DNA from: Diadema setosum
Taxonomy: Eukaryota > Echinodermata > Echinoidea > Diadematoida > Diadematidae
NCBI RefSeq assembly: GCF_964275005.1
Contig: NW_027307649.1
Location: 529,501 to 593,500 of the forward strand
Direction: 5' to 3'
Length of the DNA stretch: 64,000 nucleotides
Of the stretch, positions 1-12,875 are shown piece after piece. The notes under the pieces are model-generated. The model did no database searches. It was not told the origin of the DNA and saw only the letters and a list, made by a program, of their open reading frames with translations. Positions within the stretch are counted from its first letter, which is position 1. Every line of letters starts with the position of its first letter. The position numbers and the translations under genes are program-made.

Positions 1-423
1 CGCCCAATCCGATCGATAAATCACCAAATGCCGCAGTACAATGAAAGTATTTCTCACCCTTCCGTTCCTCTCACGTATAGCTTGCATTTCATGTTGTGAT
101 TGACTATCAAGAGATGTTCTCTACTGTACTGGTTTTGAGAGGTGCGAGTTTCTGTCACTGTTTTGTGTGCAAAAGTCATGACTTTGCAGTAATGTAGCTA
201 CTGGTCATGTGAAAGAAAAACAATCATAGAGTTGTCATAGAATGATACATCAAAGCAAAGCTTGGCATTTTCTCTACAACTTTACTTACTATTTGCCCAC
301 CTGAACATAAATCTGTAGAAGTTACATAGATTTGAAAAACAGAATGTTATCTCAAAGCATGAAACAGGTAGTGTCTCAGAATGATGTGGCACAAAGGGCG
401 TTTCCACCATGGCACATGAAGAG
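1..423. mobile_element. TTAA-flanked MITE, copy A (left end outside window)
   Basis: Closely matches the element at 8508-9015 (for example TGCAAAAGTCATG, GCAAAGCTTGGCATT, TTTCCACCATGGCACAT). It ends TGGCACATGAAGAG, followed by TTAA at 424-427, a piggyBac-type target. The left part is cut off by the window edge. It lies in GLB1 intron 1. Confidence 0.75.
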
Positions 424-540
424 TTAATGAGTGAAATGGCCCCTGCCACAAAATAGGCACCCTGTACAAAGCCTACGGCAAACAGGGTAAATTTATTTTA
501 CTCTAATGTTTAGTAATCTACCGCAAGTGTTGTAATACTT

Positions 541-606
541 CTAATTCCTCCTACTTCTTCTTCTGAGCTTCTTCTTCTTCTACTACTACTACTACTACTA
601 CCAGTA
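541..606 (+). repeat. CTT/CTA trinucleotide repeat
   Basis: Runs of CTT then CTA in GLB1 intron 1, just before the T/G-rich tract (about 652-712) that serves as the pyrimidine tract of the acceptor at 717-718. Confidence 0.8.
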
Positions 607-718
607 CTATTTATTTACTACTTATTCTATGAATTACTACTCTAAGTCTTTCCTGTTTGTTTGTTTTTTTGTTTGTTTGTTTGTCATTTGTTTGTGTGCT
701 TGTTTGTTTTTCTTGCAG

Positions 719-3700
719 GCCTCACCAGCTGGGCGATCTTTCTCCATTGACTATGACACCAACACATTTCTGAAAGATGGACAACCATTTCGCTATATTT
801 CGGGGAGCTTTCACTACAGCCGTGTTCCAGCATTTTACTGGCAGGACCGACTTGACAAAATGAAGATGGCAGGTCTCAATGCTTTGCAAACGTAAGAAGG
901 CAAACCAAAAATACATTAAAATAACCCATGCTTGTCTTCAGCATTAACTTTGCTGGGTAAAGTTGATCTTAAAAATTCTGCAAAATAGGTAGAGTGCGAT
1001 GATGGACACTATTTGCTCGGCCCAGTAAGAAGAGTTACGCATGTTTTTAATTCCATGGAATCAAGACAATAAGTACTGGAACATATGGCAAAGGAAAAAT
1101 ATTTGTATGCTTTTATTTTCACGCTACTTTGCGAAATGCGCTAAAATATCAACACCATGAAAAATTTCCACTTTTACAATATATGATACATAAAACAAGT
1201 AATACGATTTGACCGGCAGCTACAAACATTCTTACAATTTTCAGTTAATATTTGATATCCATCTCTGTTCTCCTTTTGTGTGTGGATGTGTGTGTACTAG
1301 GTACGTCATGTGGAACTACCATGAGCCCTCCCCAGGGGAGTACAATTTTACCGGGGACCGTGATCTCTTCGCCTTCTTGAAGATGGTCAACGACACTGGC
1401 CTGGCGGTCATTCTCAGGGCTGGACCATACATATGTGGAGAGTGGGACTTGGTAGGCAATACAGTTATCATTACAATTATAGAGATAGTTACCAAAAGGC
1501 CCCTACGATGTACTTGCAATTACCATTTACATACATAAAGTAAGTGTATGTATCAAATGCCAGAGGCCATGCCAGCCGATTCTGGATCCCACACTCCAGC
1601 TCACAAGTTTTCTCTTCATCCTTCTTTTTTTTTCCATCCCAGGGTGGTCTTCCCGCTTGGCTTCTGAAAATACCAGACATTGTCTTACGCTCATCAAATG
1701 ATTGTGAGTGGACATTTATACATATATTTGAATATGATTGTCAATATTTTCTTGTAAAGAAGCATTTTTTAGTTGTTTTTTTCACCATTGCCATGTCAAG
1801 AATCTGAAATGAGTACAGACTTAGGCTTTTCTACGGTGTGATCAATAATGAATATGATATTCGGTGATCTTTGACTTAAATATATCAAAATTATCATCAA
1901 ACTTTTTTATCTACACTGTGGACTGATTTACTATTGTATTCAAATCCATGTATATCTACTAGTAGACTGATAGTGTGATCTTTTACTTGATATCAAACAC
2001 GTCATCAAAATAGTCGCATCGATAGATGTGGACTGATTAACTTATGTATTCAAATTTGTGTACCGATATACCTATGCTAATAGACTAATAGTAAATATCC
2101 ATTAGACTTAAGTATTGAATGTGGACTGATTTACTAATTGAAATGTATTCAAATCTGTGTATATCTATGCTAGTAGGCTGATAGTGAATACCCAATTTTA
2201 ATACTAATGTATTCAAATCTGTGTATATCTATGCTAGTAGACTGATAGTGAGTGCCCAATCAACTTAACTATTAAATGTGGACTGATTTTAATACTAATG
2301 TATTCAAATCTGTGTATAATAGTAGACTGATAGTGAATATGCAAATGTGATGATGAGTTGAATCCAGTGTGCATTTCTGAGTCACGGCTATGACTGTCAC
2401 CTCTAGCTTTCTCTCTGCCTGTGAAGAGCAACCATTGTTTATAATGTCATGAATAGAGTAAACATGTAAAACTTATTGATAATATTTCATATATGAAACT
2501 TGCAGTGTACATGTCGCAAGTCACCGTTTGGATGAATTACCTCCTACCAAAGTTGGTGCCATACCTGTATGCGAATGGAGGCCCTATCATTATGGTGCAG
2601 GTGTGTATATATTTTAAAGGGATTTTTATCCTCCAAAATCTCTTCTTTGCTTTTCTTTTCTGTCCACTACCATTTTTACTACTATATGGGGCTGTAGAGA
2701 AAGCAAGTAATAGAGTTATCAGGCCCAGTGTGATGAGGCAAGCTCTCAAAATGGGAAGATCAGTGACCACTGCTGAATATTGATGAGGATTAATGTGTTA
2801 CCCATAGGAGCAGCAAATATTTGTAGGATGTGGGTTAATCTTGGTTAAATCTTGTCACTTTTAGATCAAATATTGAAGATAATAAAGAAAATAATTATGA
2901 TGCCACACGAGTTAACTTTTTTTATTGTTGTGGGGGTGGGGGAGCTGGGATGTGGGGCCAATAGAGGGTCACCCTCACCCATTCAGGGAACTCCTGCTTG
3001 GGTATTCGTGGGAATGGTAGCTTTATTTTTATGCCTCCGCCACGAAGTGGTGCCGGAGGCATTATGTTTTCGGGTTGTCCGTCCGTCCGTCCTTCCGTCC
3101 GTCCGTAATGAATTTTGTGGACAAGGTAACTATCGAAACCTGTTGAGGTATCCTAATGAAACTTGGCATGTATGTGTATTAGGGGGTGAAGTTGTGCCTA
3201 TCAACTTTTGGGTGCACATGCTCAAGGTCAAAAGGTCAAGGTCAAATACATAAAATTTCACTATTTCCACCATATCTATTGAATGCCTGAAGATATTTTC
3301 TTGAAACTTAGTGTATACATGTATTACCCAATTAAGATTCTCTGGTGAAAGTTTGGGTCATGAGGTCAAAGGACAAAGGTCAAAAGGTCAGGGTCAAATA
3401 CATAAAATTTCACTATTTCCACCATATTTATTGAATGCCTGAAGAGATTTTCTTGAAACTTAGTGTATACATGTATTACCCAATTAAGATTCTCTGGTGA
3501 AAGTTTGGGTCATGAGGTCAAAGGTCAAAAGGTCAGGGTCAAATACATAAAATTTCACTATTTCCACCATTTCTATTGAATGCCTGAAGATATTTTCTTG
3601 AAACTTAGTGTATGCATGTATTACCCAATTAAGATTCTCTGGTGAAAGTTTGGGTCATGAGGTCAAAGGTCAAAGGTCAAAAGGTCAAGTAAAAATATTA

Positions 3701-6700
3701 AAACTTCTTTTTTTTCTCTGTACCTTGGAAAATTGTTCAAGGTATCTTCATGGAACATAGTATATACATGTACTGACTGGAAGTGATTATCTAGAGAATG
3801 TAGGGTTCATGGGGTCAAAGGTCAGGGGTCAAAGGTCAAGTGCAAGACTTCAAAATTTTACTATTACCCTCATATTTATGCAATGCCAGCAGGGTTATTT
3901 TTTTTACACTTGGTGTATGCGTGTGTAACCTAATAGAAATTCTCCGGAAAGTTTTTTTTTTCTTCTTTTTTTTGCCTCAAAGGTCAAAAGGTCAAAGATC
4001 AAGTGAAAGTGCTGAACTAACTTTTTCCTCCATATCTCGGAAGTGGCTCAAGGTATCTTGAAACTTAGTACATGTACATATTATGCATGTTCTACCTGAA
4101 AGTAATTATCTTATGAATTTTAGGGTCAAGGGCCAGATGAAAATGGTAACAATTTACTATTCAATTCAGAAATTGCACTTTTTCTCCACACCTGTACCTT
4201 GAAAATTACTCAATGCCTAAATGTATGAATGGGTCAAAGTCAAGTTAAAGTCCTTAAATCCCTAGATACATGCTCTCCTATTCATCCAGTTAAACCTAGG
4301 TCAAGGAAGGTGAACATTCAACACATTTGTGACAAACTTGTCATTTCAATATTTTGCCAATTTTGTGAAAATGTAATTACACATTGTCCACATGTACTAT
4401 CTAGACCTATTGGGAAAATCATGCATTATGGCGGAGGCATACCAGTCGCCAAAGCGACATTTCTAGTTATTTTTATTTTTATATATATATTTTTTTTTAC
4501 TTATTTGTTTTTTTATCATTCTTTTATTTTTTTCTATTTATTTTTTTTAAATTGATTAATTAATTTATTTATTTATTTATTTTTTTTTTTTTTTGGGGGG
4601 GGGGCGTTATATATTTTTTTCATTCTTCTATAATTTAGAGCCACAGAAGTTGGGAGTAGAAGCTGTTGCCATGTTTTCATAGCTCCTGATTCATCCAGCT
4701 TACATTATACATACGTTCTCTACTTTTTCATGACTATGATAATTCTAAGGAAACTCCCCCCGCCTGTTCTTTATCCAGGTGGAGAATGAGTATGGCAGCT
4801 ATGAGACTTGCGACCACGAGTACCAGCGCATGCTCTACCATCTCTTCCGCACCAACCTTGGTGACAGTGCTCTCCTCTTCACCACCGACGGACCGGGCGA
4901 TCACATGCTGCAGTGCGGCACGCTGCAGGACATGTATGCCACCATAGACTTTGGCGCAGGTAACAATGATAATAATAGTGAAGATAATAAAGATGATAAT
5001 GATAAAAATAGTAATATTGATAATAACGATACTACTACTACTAATAGTGATAATAATGATAATGATAATGATGATGATAATAATGAAAATAATAATACTG
5101 ATAGTGTTGACTATAATGATAATAAAAATAATAATAATACATTTATATTGCACATTTTCCATAAATGTACATGTTCAAATGCACTTTCCCTGTGGATTAT
5201 TAACATTAATGAAACAAGTGAGGTAAAAATAGCCTTGTTGTCTGTTGATGCTCATAAACACAAGTGCTGTTTCTGTATTATGGCTAACACTGTGTATGTG
5301 TATGATATTTCTCTGCCTTGTTTGCCAGTTGGCACACACACAGGAATGCTTTCCTTGCAGATGAACAGATTACAGACAAATCGTCAATGAATAGCGATTA
5401 CCTAATCCCCCCCCCAAAAAAAAAAAAAAAGAATTCCTGTTATGCCACCATGACCTTCATTTTGGACTAATACACATTGCTACTCCCGAGTGGGCTTGCT
5501 TACTTTACAATTAGGTCAAATTTCGATTGATTACTGAAAACAGATAAAAATGCTTGACACTAATGACAGTTTTAGTGCAGTCATTAAAAGTCATTGCCAT
5601 CACTGTCACATATGTCATGATGTAAGCAATACATTTGGATAATTTGGGTTTTGTGGTACTAAGCTGTCATACAGTGTCATACAGTCTGTTTGAATTCATT
5701 TCGCTTAGTTTTCATACAAATTTATATTATCATGCATTCTCTAAGAAACCAGAGAACATGTAACAATTTTTTAAAATCTCTTTATTTTTTTCTTGTTAGG
5801 CACAAATGCATCTTCAGCTTTCAAAGAAATGAGGAAATTTGAGCCAAAGGGTCCTTTGGTAAGTGAAAATTCAGGTGTATTTCAAGTACGCCAAGGAATG
5901 GGTGTTTTAATTTAGTATTCCCATACATCTTGAATTTTGATTACATTTCTGCGTACAATTCACACTCCAACATTGCAAATTTCAGAGACTTCAATGCTCA
6001 ACACAATGAGTAAACCTGCATAAAAACATTTTTGTTGTTGTTTTGTTGCTTTTGTTGGGGTTTTTTTGCAACAGATGATGTGTGCAAAGTCTCACACAGC
6101 TGTAACAGTCTTGTGATCAGTATTGCCAAAATAAACATACATATCTAGTGTGAACAGTTCAGTTTACAGAACTGTAATTTTGAGACGGAAAACACAAAAG
6201 ACAAAGATTGGTCAAGTACCTTTCTCCATGAAGGAAGACAAGTTTCTTCATAGTGATAACATAAGTAAGGAGAAAAAATGATTATCCTGTTGAGGGCAAG
6301 TCCCAAGTATAGTTTGGCAGGTGTCTATGGGAAATGCATGTTGTAGCAAAACCAGTCCATCAGACATAGTAACTAGAAAAGCACTCTGAGTGTGCAAACC
6401 TCCACCAAGCAGCTAATTCCCACCTATACTCAGTAGTGTATCATACACTCATGATGAAAATCATCCAGTTTCCCATTATAGAAGCCGTTGTTTACATCAT
6501 CAGCTTGCAGCTGCACGGCGCCTCCTACAAGTAGATCAGGCACTATGTAAAGAGCGCATATGCAAACCTGAAATACATGCAGCGTGACCTCTCGAGTTCA
6601 TTGACCCTATCTGCAAAAAAAGATACAAAATCCTTTGAAAATCCATGTAAATTCCTGAATCACTACCAACATCTAGTCATTTGTTTCTTGAGTCATAAAC

Positions 6701-9700
6701 TTTTTGCACAAGTTTCAATCAAATCTTTTACCAACTTTTTGAGTTATTTTGCAAACAGACAAACCAACGGTGGAGGGAATAAATTTTCCACGCATCCATA
6801 CTGTTTTCACTCGTGTGGTTTATATACAATACTGTAAAACATGATTATATTGTATTCGCGGCATGAAATTTTCGCGAATTGGAGCCGACAGCCCTTTTCG
6901 TGGCATGAAATTTTCGCGATCTGCCACTGGTGTTCAATGCATGTAGTGTAGACAAAAACTTTCACATGCATTTTAATTTCGCGAATTTTGGCGCTCGCGA
7001 AATTCGCGAAATTAAAATGCACGCGAAAATTCCTCGTTTTACAGTAGTAGAATATCTTTGTTGTGTGTCTTCAATATGATTCTGATCTATAATTTTGTTG
7101 TGTCAGTAAAATTGTAATGTTGTGTATTGACAATTTGTTGTCTTACACCCTACTGCTTCCCAAGGTCAATTCAGAGTATTACACTGGCTGGCTTGACCAC
7201 TGGGAAGGCAAACACCAGACAGTCTCATCATCAGCTGTGGCCAAGTCACTGGACGCTCTCCTGAAGCTTGGAGCCAGTGTTAACATGTGAGTACTTATTA
7301 TTATAACCAATGAGTAGAGGGGACTTTGCTGTGCCTGATGCAAGAACGATATATTTCATTTTGATTATCTAAAAATTGGCTTATTAGCTCTAATTTCTAC
7401 TACTCATGATCAGTGTGAGAGAGGAAAAGATGATGTGTGTAATTTTATTTGTGTAAAATCTGCAGATTCATTATCTAATTACTTGACTGACACTTCTTAA
7501 CCGTTGTGAGTACAACTGTATATTGTATACTTTGATACATGTGTATTCAAGTACATTACATAACCCTAGCTCATGTACTTTATTTTCTGATATCAAATTA
7601 GATGTTGATCAACTTGATAGAGAGGAAACCCTCAAAAGAAAGAACAGCATACCTACCATGTCGTGGCTTTTATACTACAGACATTACAAAGTGGGAGGGA
7701 CTTTAAGTGTGGCGTAAGTGGTTGGAACGACACAAGACATAATATGTGGTGCCATGGAATCATAAAGACCACAGCAGTCATGGCAGATTGTAACTCCTGA
7801 CTAGTGAGAAAATTTTACTCTTTTATCAGTACAAAGCTTTGCTGGACACTTTTGTTTGTGATTGATGCATATAATTTCTATGACTTTTGAGAGTATGACC
7901 ATTTGCTGGGTGATCTGCGATGTAAATGCAGTCACTTGCTTGTATGATTCTGCTGCTTTTCGTACAGGTATATGTTTGAAGGTGGCACCAACTTCGGCTT
8001 TTGGAACGGCGCTAACTACCCGTCCTTTCGGCCCCAGCCCACTAGCTATGACTACGATGCCCCGCTGACGGAAGCAGGTGACCCGACAGAGAAATACATG
8101 GCCATCAGACAGGTCATCAGTAAGGTAGGATGCTACTCTGTGTATCATTCTTTACACCGTGTAACATTTCTCATGTAGACACCATGAGCTGGTGTTATGT
8201 AAATTTGAATAAAGTACAATGCAGCATACTATTACACTGATAGCCACTGAGTAGCTAAAGTTCAGTTATGCTCCTAGCCTGCACTTCTCAACCTTTTTTG
8301 ACCTGCAGCCCACTTTCACTCCTACAAAGTTTTTGAGGCCCAGTTACATGTGTATATTTGATAATGATCCTTTTATTTCTATTTTGCGAAGATATTGCTA
8401 TAAGCTTTGTGTGTATGGTGTACCTAGAAATAAGGTGGACTTCTACCTATTTTACAAATTGAAAAATAAAGATAAATTCAGTTTTATACAGCTTTTATTA
8501 CTTTTAACTCTTTATGTGCCACGTTCGCACCTCCGACTCAGTCGACGGCGTGCCAACTTCGCATATTCTGCTCAACAAACAAAGCCGCCAAGACCGATCA
8601 ATAAACCGCTAATCACTGCTAATCCCGCGGCACAATGAAAGCGTTTCTCGTGCTTTTGTTCCTCTCATATACAGCTTGCATTCTATGTGGTGATCAACTA
8701 TCAAGCGATGTTTCCAACTAGATTTGCTCATGCATTCTAAGTTTCTGTCTCCGTTTAATGTGCAAAAGTCATGCATTACAGTAATGTAGCAACTAGTCAT
8801 TCAAAAAAAAAATTGAAGATAGAGACGTCATACAATTTATATCGAAACAAAGCTTGGCATTCCTCTTTAACTTTGCCTACTATTATGCCCATCTTAACAG
8901 AAATTTGTAGAAGTTATACAAATTGGAAAAACAGAATTCTTTCTCAAAGCATGACTACCTTCGTGTCTAAGAATAACGTGGCACACAGGGGGTTTCCACC
9001 ATGGCACATAAAGAGTTAATGAAAGAAGCTCGTATCTGTTTGTGATCGACCCCATGGTATTTTCTTTTTTTTGGTCTTCTTTGAATCATGTTCTATTTCC
9101 TTGCACAGGTGTGAATGTGACTTTTGCATCTGAAACTCATAAGTTTATTTATTTAACAATTTAATGTCATTGTAGTGTCTGTGATGAAATGAAGACAAAA
9201 AAAAAGTTAGAATTTGTCAAAGCACACACATATTTCACATACATCGATGAAGCCAAAGTTGTAAGAACAGCTCAAATTTTACTCTATTGATGTCTGTTTA
9301 CATTGCAGTACAGCCCCATACCGGTTGGACCGATACCATCGCCTACAAAGAAGTACGCCTACGGGACGATTGACATGCAGTTTACTGCAACCATTTTTGA
9401 TGTTTTAGACCAGCTGTGTCCATACGGACCTATCTCGACTGACTTCCCTATCACGATGGAGGAGATGCAACAAGTGAGGGCACTTCTTTATTTTTTTTGG
9501 GGGGGGGGGTGGGAGGTGGGGCTAATTTTCTTAAATTCAAAAATATTTGTTTGATAATGTATAATATATGCTCAACAAAAATGTTTCCCTCTTTGTTCAT
9601 ACAGTGTACTCCCATAATAACAAACACTGCTACCACAAAATTCTTTTTGTGATATAGAAGTATTACAAAATTCAGGTTCCAAAGTTATGATTCCAAATAT

Positions 9701-12700
9701 CCTTGTATACTTTGCTGTTCGGCTATAGCGAAATTTTGATATAGTAAGAGATAATTGCTGCTCCTGATGACTTTGTTACAAAGGGAGTCCCCCTGTAGTG
9801 TGTGTCTTTCTGGAGGCTCATTGATCAGACCAAAGAGAAAGAAATGGAGGTGGAGGTATTTCAGTCAGGTTCAGAGTTCATTGTGGATCTCTACCACGAA
9901 CTGGCTTTGACTCAGTTAAGTAGTGAAACTGGCTGGTACAAAGTAGGCAAAAAATCCAAAGCTGGTTCCTTCTCATTTGGTCTATTATGATATATAGCGA
10001 TTCATGCAAACCTACTGTACAGTATGTCCCCAAAAAAATTGCAATCAGATTTTCGCATTGATAACACCCAATATGATTGAACTGTCTAAATACTCCCATG
10101 TACTTCAGGGTCTTAAAATATAACATCTTAGCTCTAGTTTGCAGAAAACCCCAATCAATTTGGTTAAGCAGTCATAGAGAAATGTGGATTGTTGTAAAGC
10201 ATGTCATGAATCTGATTCTTTAGCACTTGGATGCTCTTGTGTGTAAACACAATAGACAGAACTTGGAGGGAAGAGATTCCTGACATGCTCTACAAAATCC
10301 CTCATTTCTCTTTCACCACTGAAGCAAATCGGATGGGGTTTTCTGTAAGATGTGGGCAATGAGTTATAGTTTTGTACCCTAAAATTGTATTTGGATTGAT
10401 TCACTATTTTAAAAGTTATCATTGCGGAGGGTCCCGTTGTAATTTTTTTTTTTTGGACATACGGTACATAGCTAAAGATAGAGAGAGAAAAAACCCTGTG
10501 TAGAATTACTACCATTCATTTTTCAAGACTAGGTCTCTTTTGTATGCATATGATCATAAGAACATATCTGGCTTTGCAGTGTATGTGTAACTGCCTTAAA
10601 ACATTCTGTTAAAGAATCAGCACCTTTTTCTTTTTTAATAACAGCAAAATGTTCCGTGAAATGTCAACGACTGAGAACTGAGTTCTCACATGTAGCTAAT
10701 CATCTGTACTCCAGAGTGACCATGAATTGCCATGGGTCAAGAATTCAATTCTCACACTTGGCTAATCCCTGACCTCAAAACAACAACTGTACATCTCAAA
10801 TCTTATCACTCCCAGTACCAAGGCTTCATGCTGTACCGGACTCAGCTCCAGCAGGACTACAACAACCCAACGAACCTGTCAATCGAAGGCATCAGAGACA
10901 GGGGTTATGTAATGGTGAATGGGGTAAGTGACCTTTCCCTCCCCCTCCCTTTCAGTTTCCTTTTCTTGGTTTTTCCTTTCTGGTCTTTTTGCTTTTCTCT
11001 ATCGTTGTCTGTTCATTCCCTTTGTATTTTTTTCCCCATTCTCCTACTCTTGCTCTTCCACAGTGTACCTTAGGTATTCTCCGTTTTCTTTTACTTTGTC
11101 TTCTTTCTCCTGTTCATGTTTTTGCGTCATGCTCTTGGACTTCTCTGTTTTCTTCTTCCATTTGTCTTCGTCTTTGTCTTCATGTGTGCAATAATGCACG
11201 TCTGGCAAGTACTTGAAAATGTTGACTTGTGCATGTTACACAAACTGTTATACATCTCGAGTGCAGACAGATGCACCTCCTTCATTTCACTTCATTTCAT
11301 TTTATTTCAATACTTTTCATTTTATTTCATTTCATTTCATTTCATTTCATTTCATTTCATTTCATTTCATTTCATTTCATTTCATTTCATTTCATTTCAT
11401 TTCATTTCATTTCATTTCATTTCATTTCATTTCATTTCCACGTCTGCTTCAAATATATTACTTTCATACAATTACACTTCCCTGGGAATACACTTACATA
11501 AGCATTCTGTATATCTTTGTGTGAATATCTGTATGTCTTTGTGTGTATATATATCAGCAGTTTCCATGATGCTGATACCATATGTCCATCCTGTGTATTG
11601 ACTTGTTTTATTGCAGACATGGCTTGGGACGTTGAACAGAGTGAACTGCACAAGGATCACAATCACAGGAAGTACTGGCATGACCCTTGACATTCTTGTA
11701 GAGAACCAGGGACACGTCAACTATGGCTCAGGATTGAATGACCCGAAGGTAGGAATACATGCATTAATAAAAAAAGAACTTATAGAACTATATTCATACC
11801 AACTCAGTATGTACAAGACATACATAGTCTAGTACTGTATATGCCAATGTACCATATTTCGGGAGTCTAAATTTTCACGAATCGGGAATTCCTGACGATT
11901 TTGCAAGTGGGTAAATTAGCAATCGTGGAGTAGAGTACTGAACAGAGAAATGTACACGAGTACGTCACATCCACATCGAGATCAGAGTCAATATTTTCGC
12001 ATCTTTAATTTTGTGAATAGCACCCAACTCGTGAAATTCACGAAAGTAAAATCTCACTAAATATTTGGTGTATACAGTAATCCTCTGCCCTCTATTGTGT
12101 GTAATTTTTTAAGGATACTGTGTGAATATGAGCAAAGAAAGATGTCCTTTGAAGTAACAGGCAGCATTAGTGTCTTTCTTGTTGAAATGAACAGTGCTCT
12201 GTAAATATAAAATTTGGTAGGGTTCAAGTTAGAATTCCCCACATGGTCAAGTTGTTGAATTAAGATTTAGTTGAGGTCACACACACACACACATACACAC
12301 AAAAAGAAAATCATACAATTTTGAAGTCCTTTATCTAACTGTATCCATGTATCTCCATGTGTGCTCCTTTGCAGGGCATTGTGGGTAATGTCACTCTCGA
12401 CGGCGAAATCCTAAAATCGTGGAAAATCTACTCCCTTGATCTGGACAATGTGCTGCCCAAGCTTGTTAGCATATACAACCGAATACACCACAAGTCAGGA
12501 AATCTGGTGCAGGAAAGGATGCTGATTGGTAGTGACAATAACACCTTTGTCCCATCGTTTTATGTCGGGGCCTTTCCCAACGTGACGTCACCACCAATGG
12601 ACACATTCATGAAGTCCAGTGGGTGGACGAAGGTAAGATTGAATGGTGCATTTTGTCTGCATAGCTATATATTTATTTTACTTTTTATATCTCTTTTGGA

Positions 12701-12821
12701 TGGATCGAAAGATAGATAGACAGACAGATACATGTAGATAGATAGACCGATAGATAGATAGATAGATACATAGATAGATGGATAGATAGATAGATAGATA
12801 GATAGATAAATAGATATATAA

Positions 12822-12875
<54 letters not shown>

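Noticed and set aside
629-718. ATG at 629 as the true GLB1 start
   Set aside because: The segment is a T/G-rich acceptor tract ending TTCTTGCAG, the exon begins in phase 0 at 719 as in human GLB1 exon 2, and the leader residues match no known GLB1.
3031-3800. CRISPR array from regular 150-bp repeats
   Set aside because: Units are long tandem repeats without unique spacers, in animal intron DNA.
4734-5162. 142-codon Ile-rich minus-strand frame
   Set aside because: It reads the GAT/AAT repeat and the complement of a GLB1 exon.
11116-11601. 161-codon frame rich in Ser-Phe-His
   Set aside because: It reads the TTTCA microsatellite.
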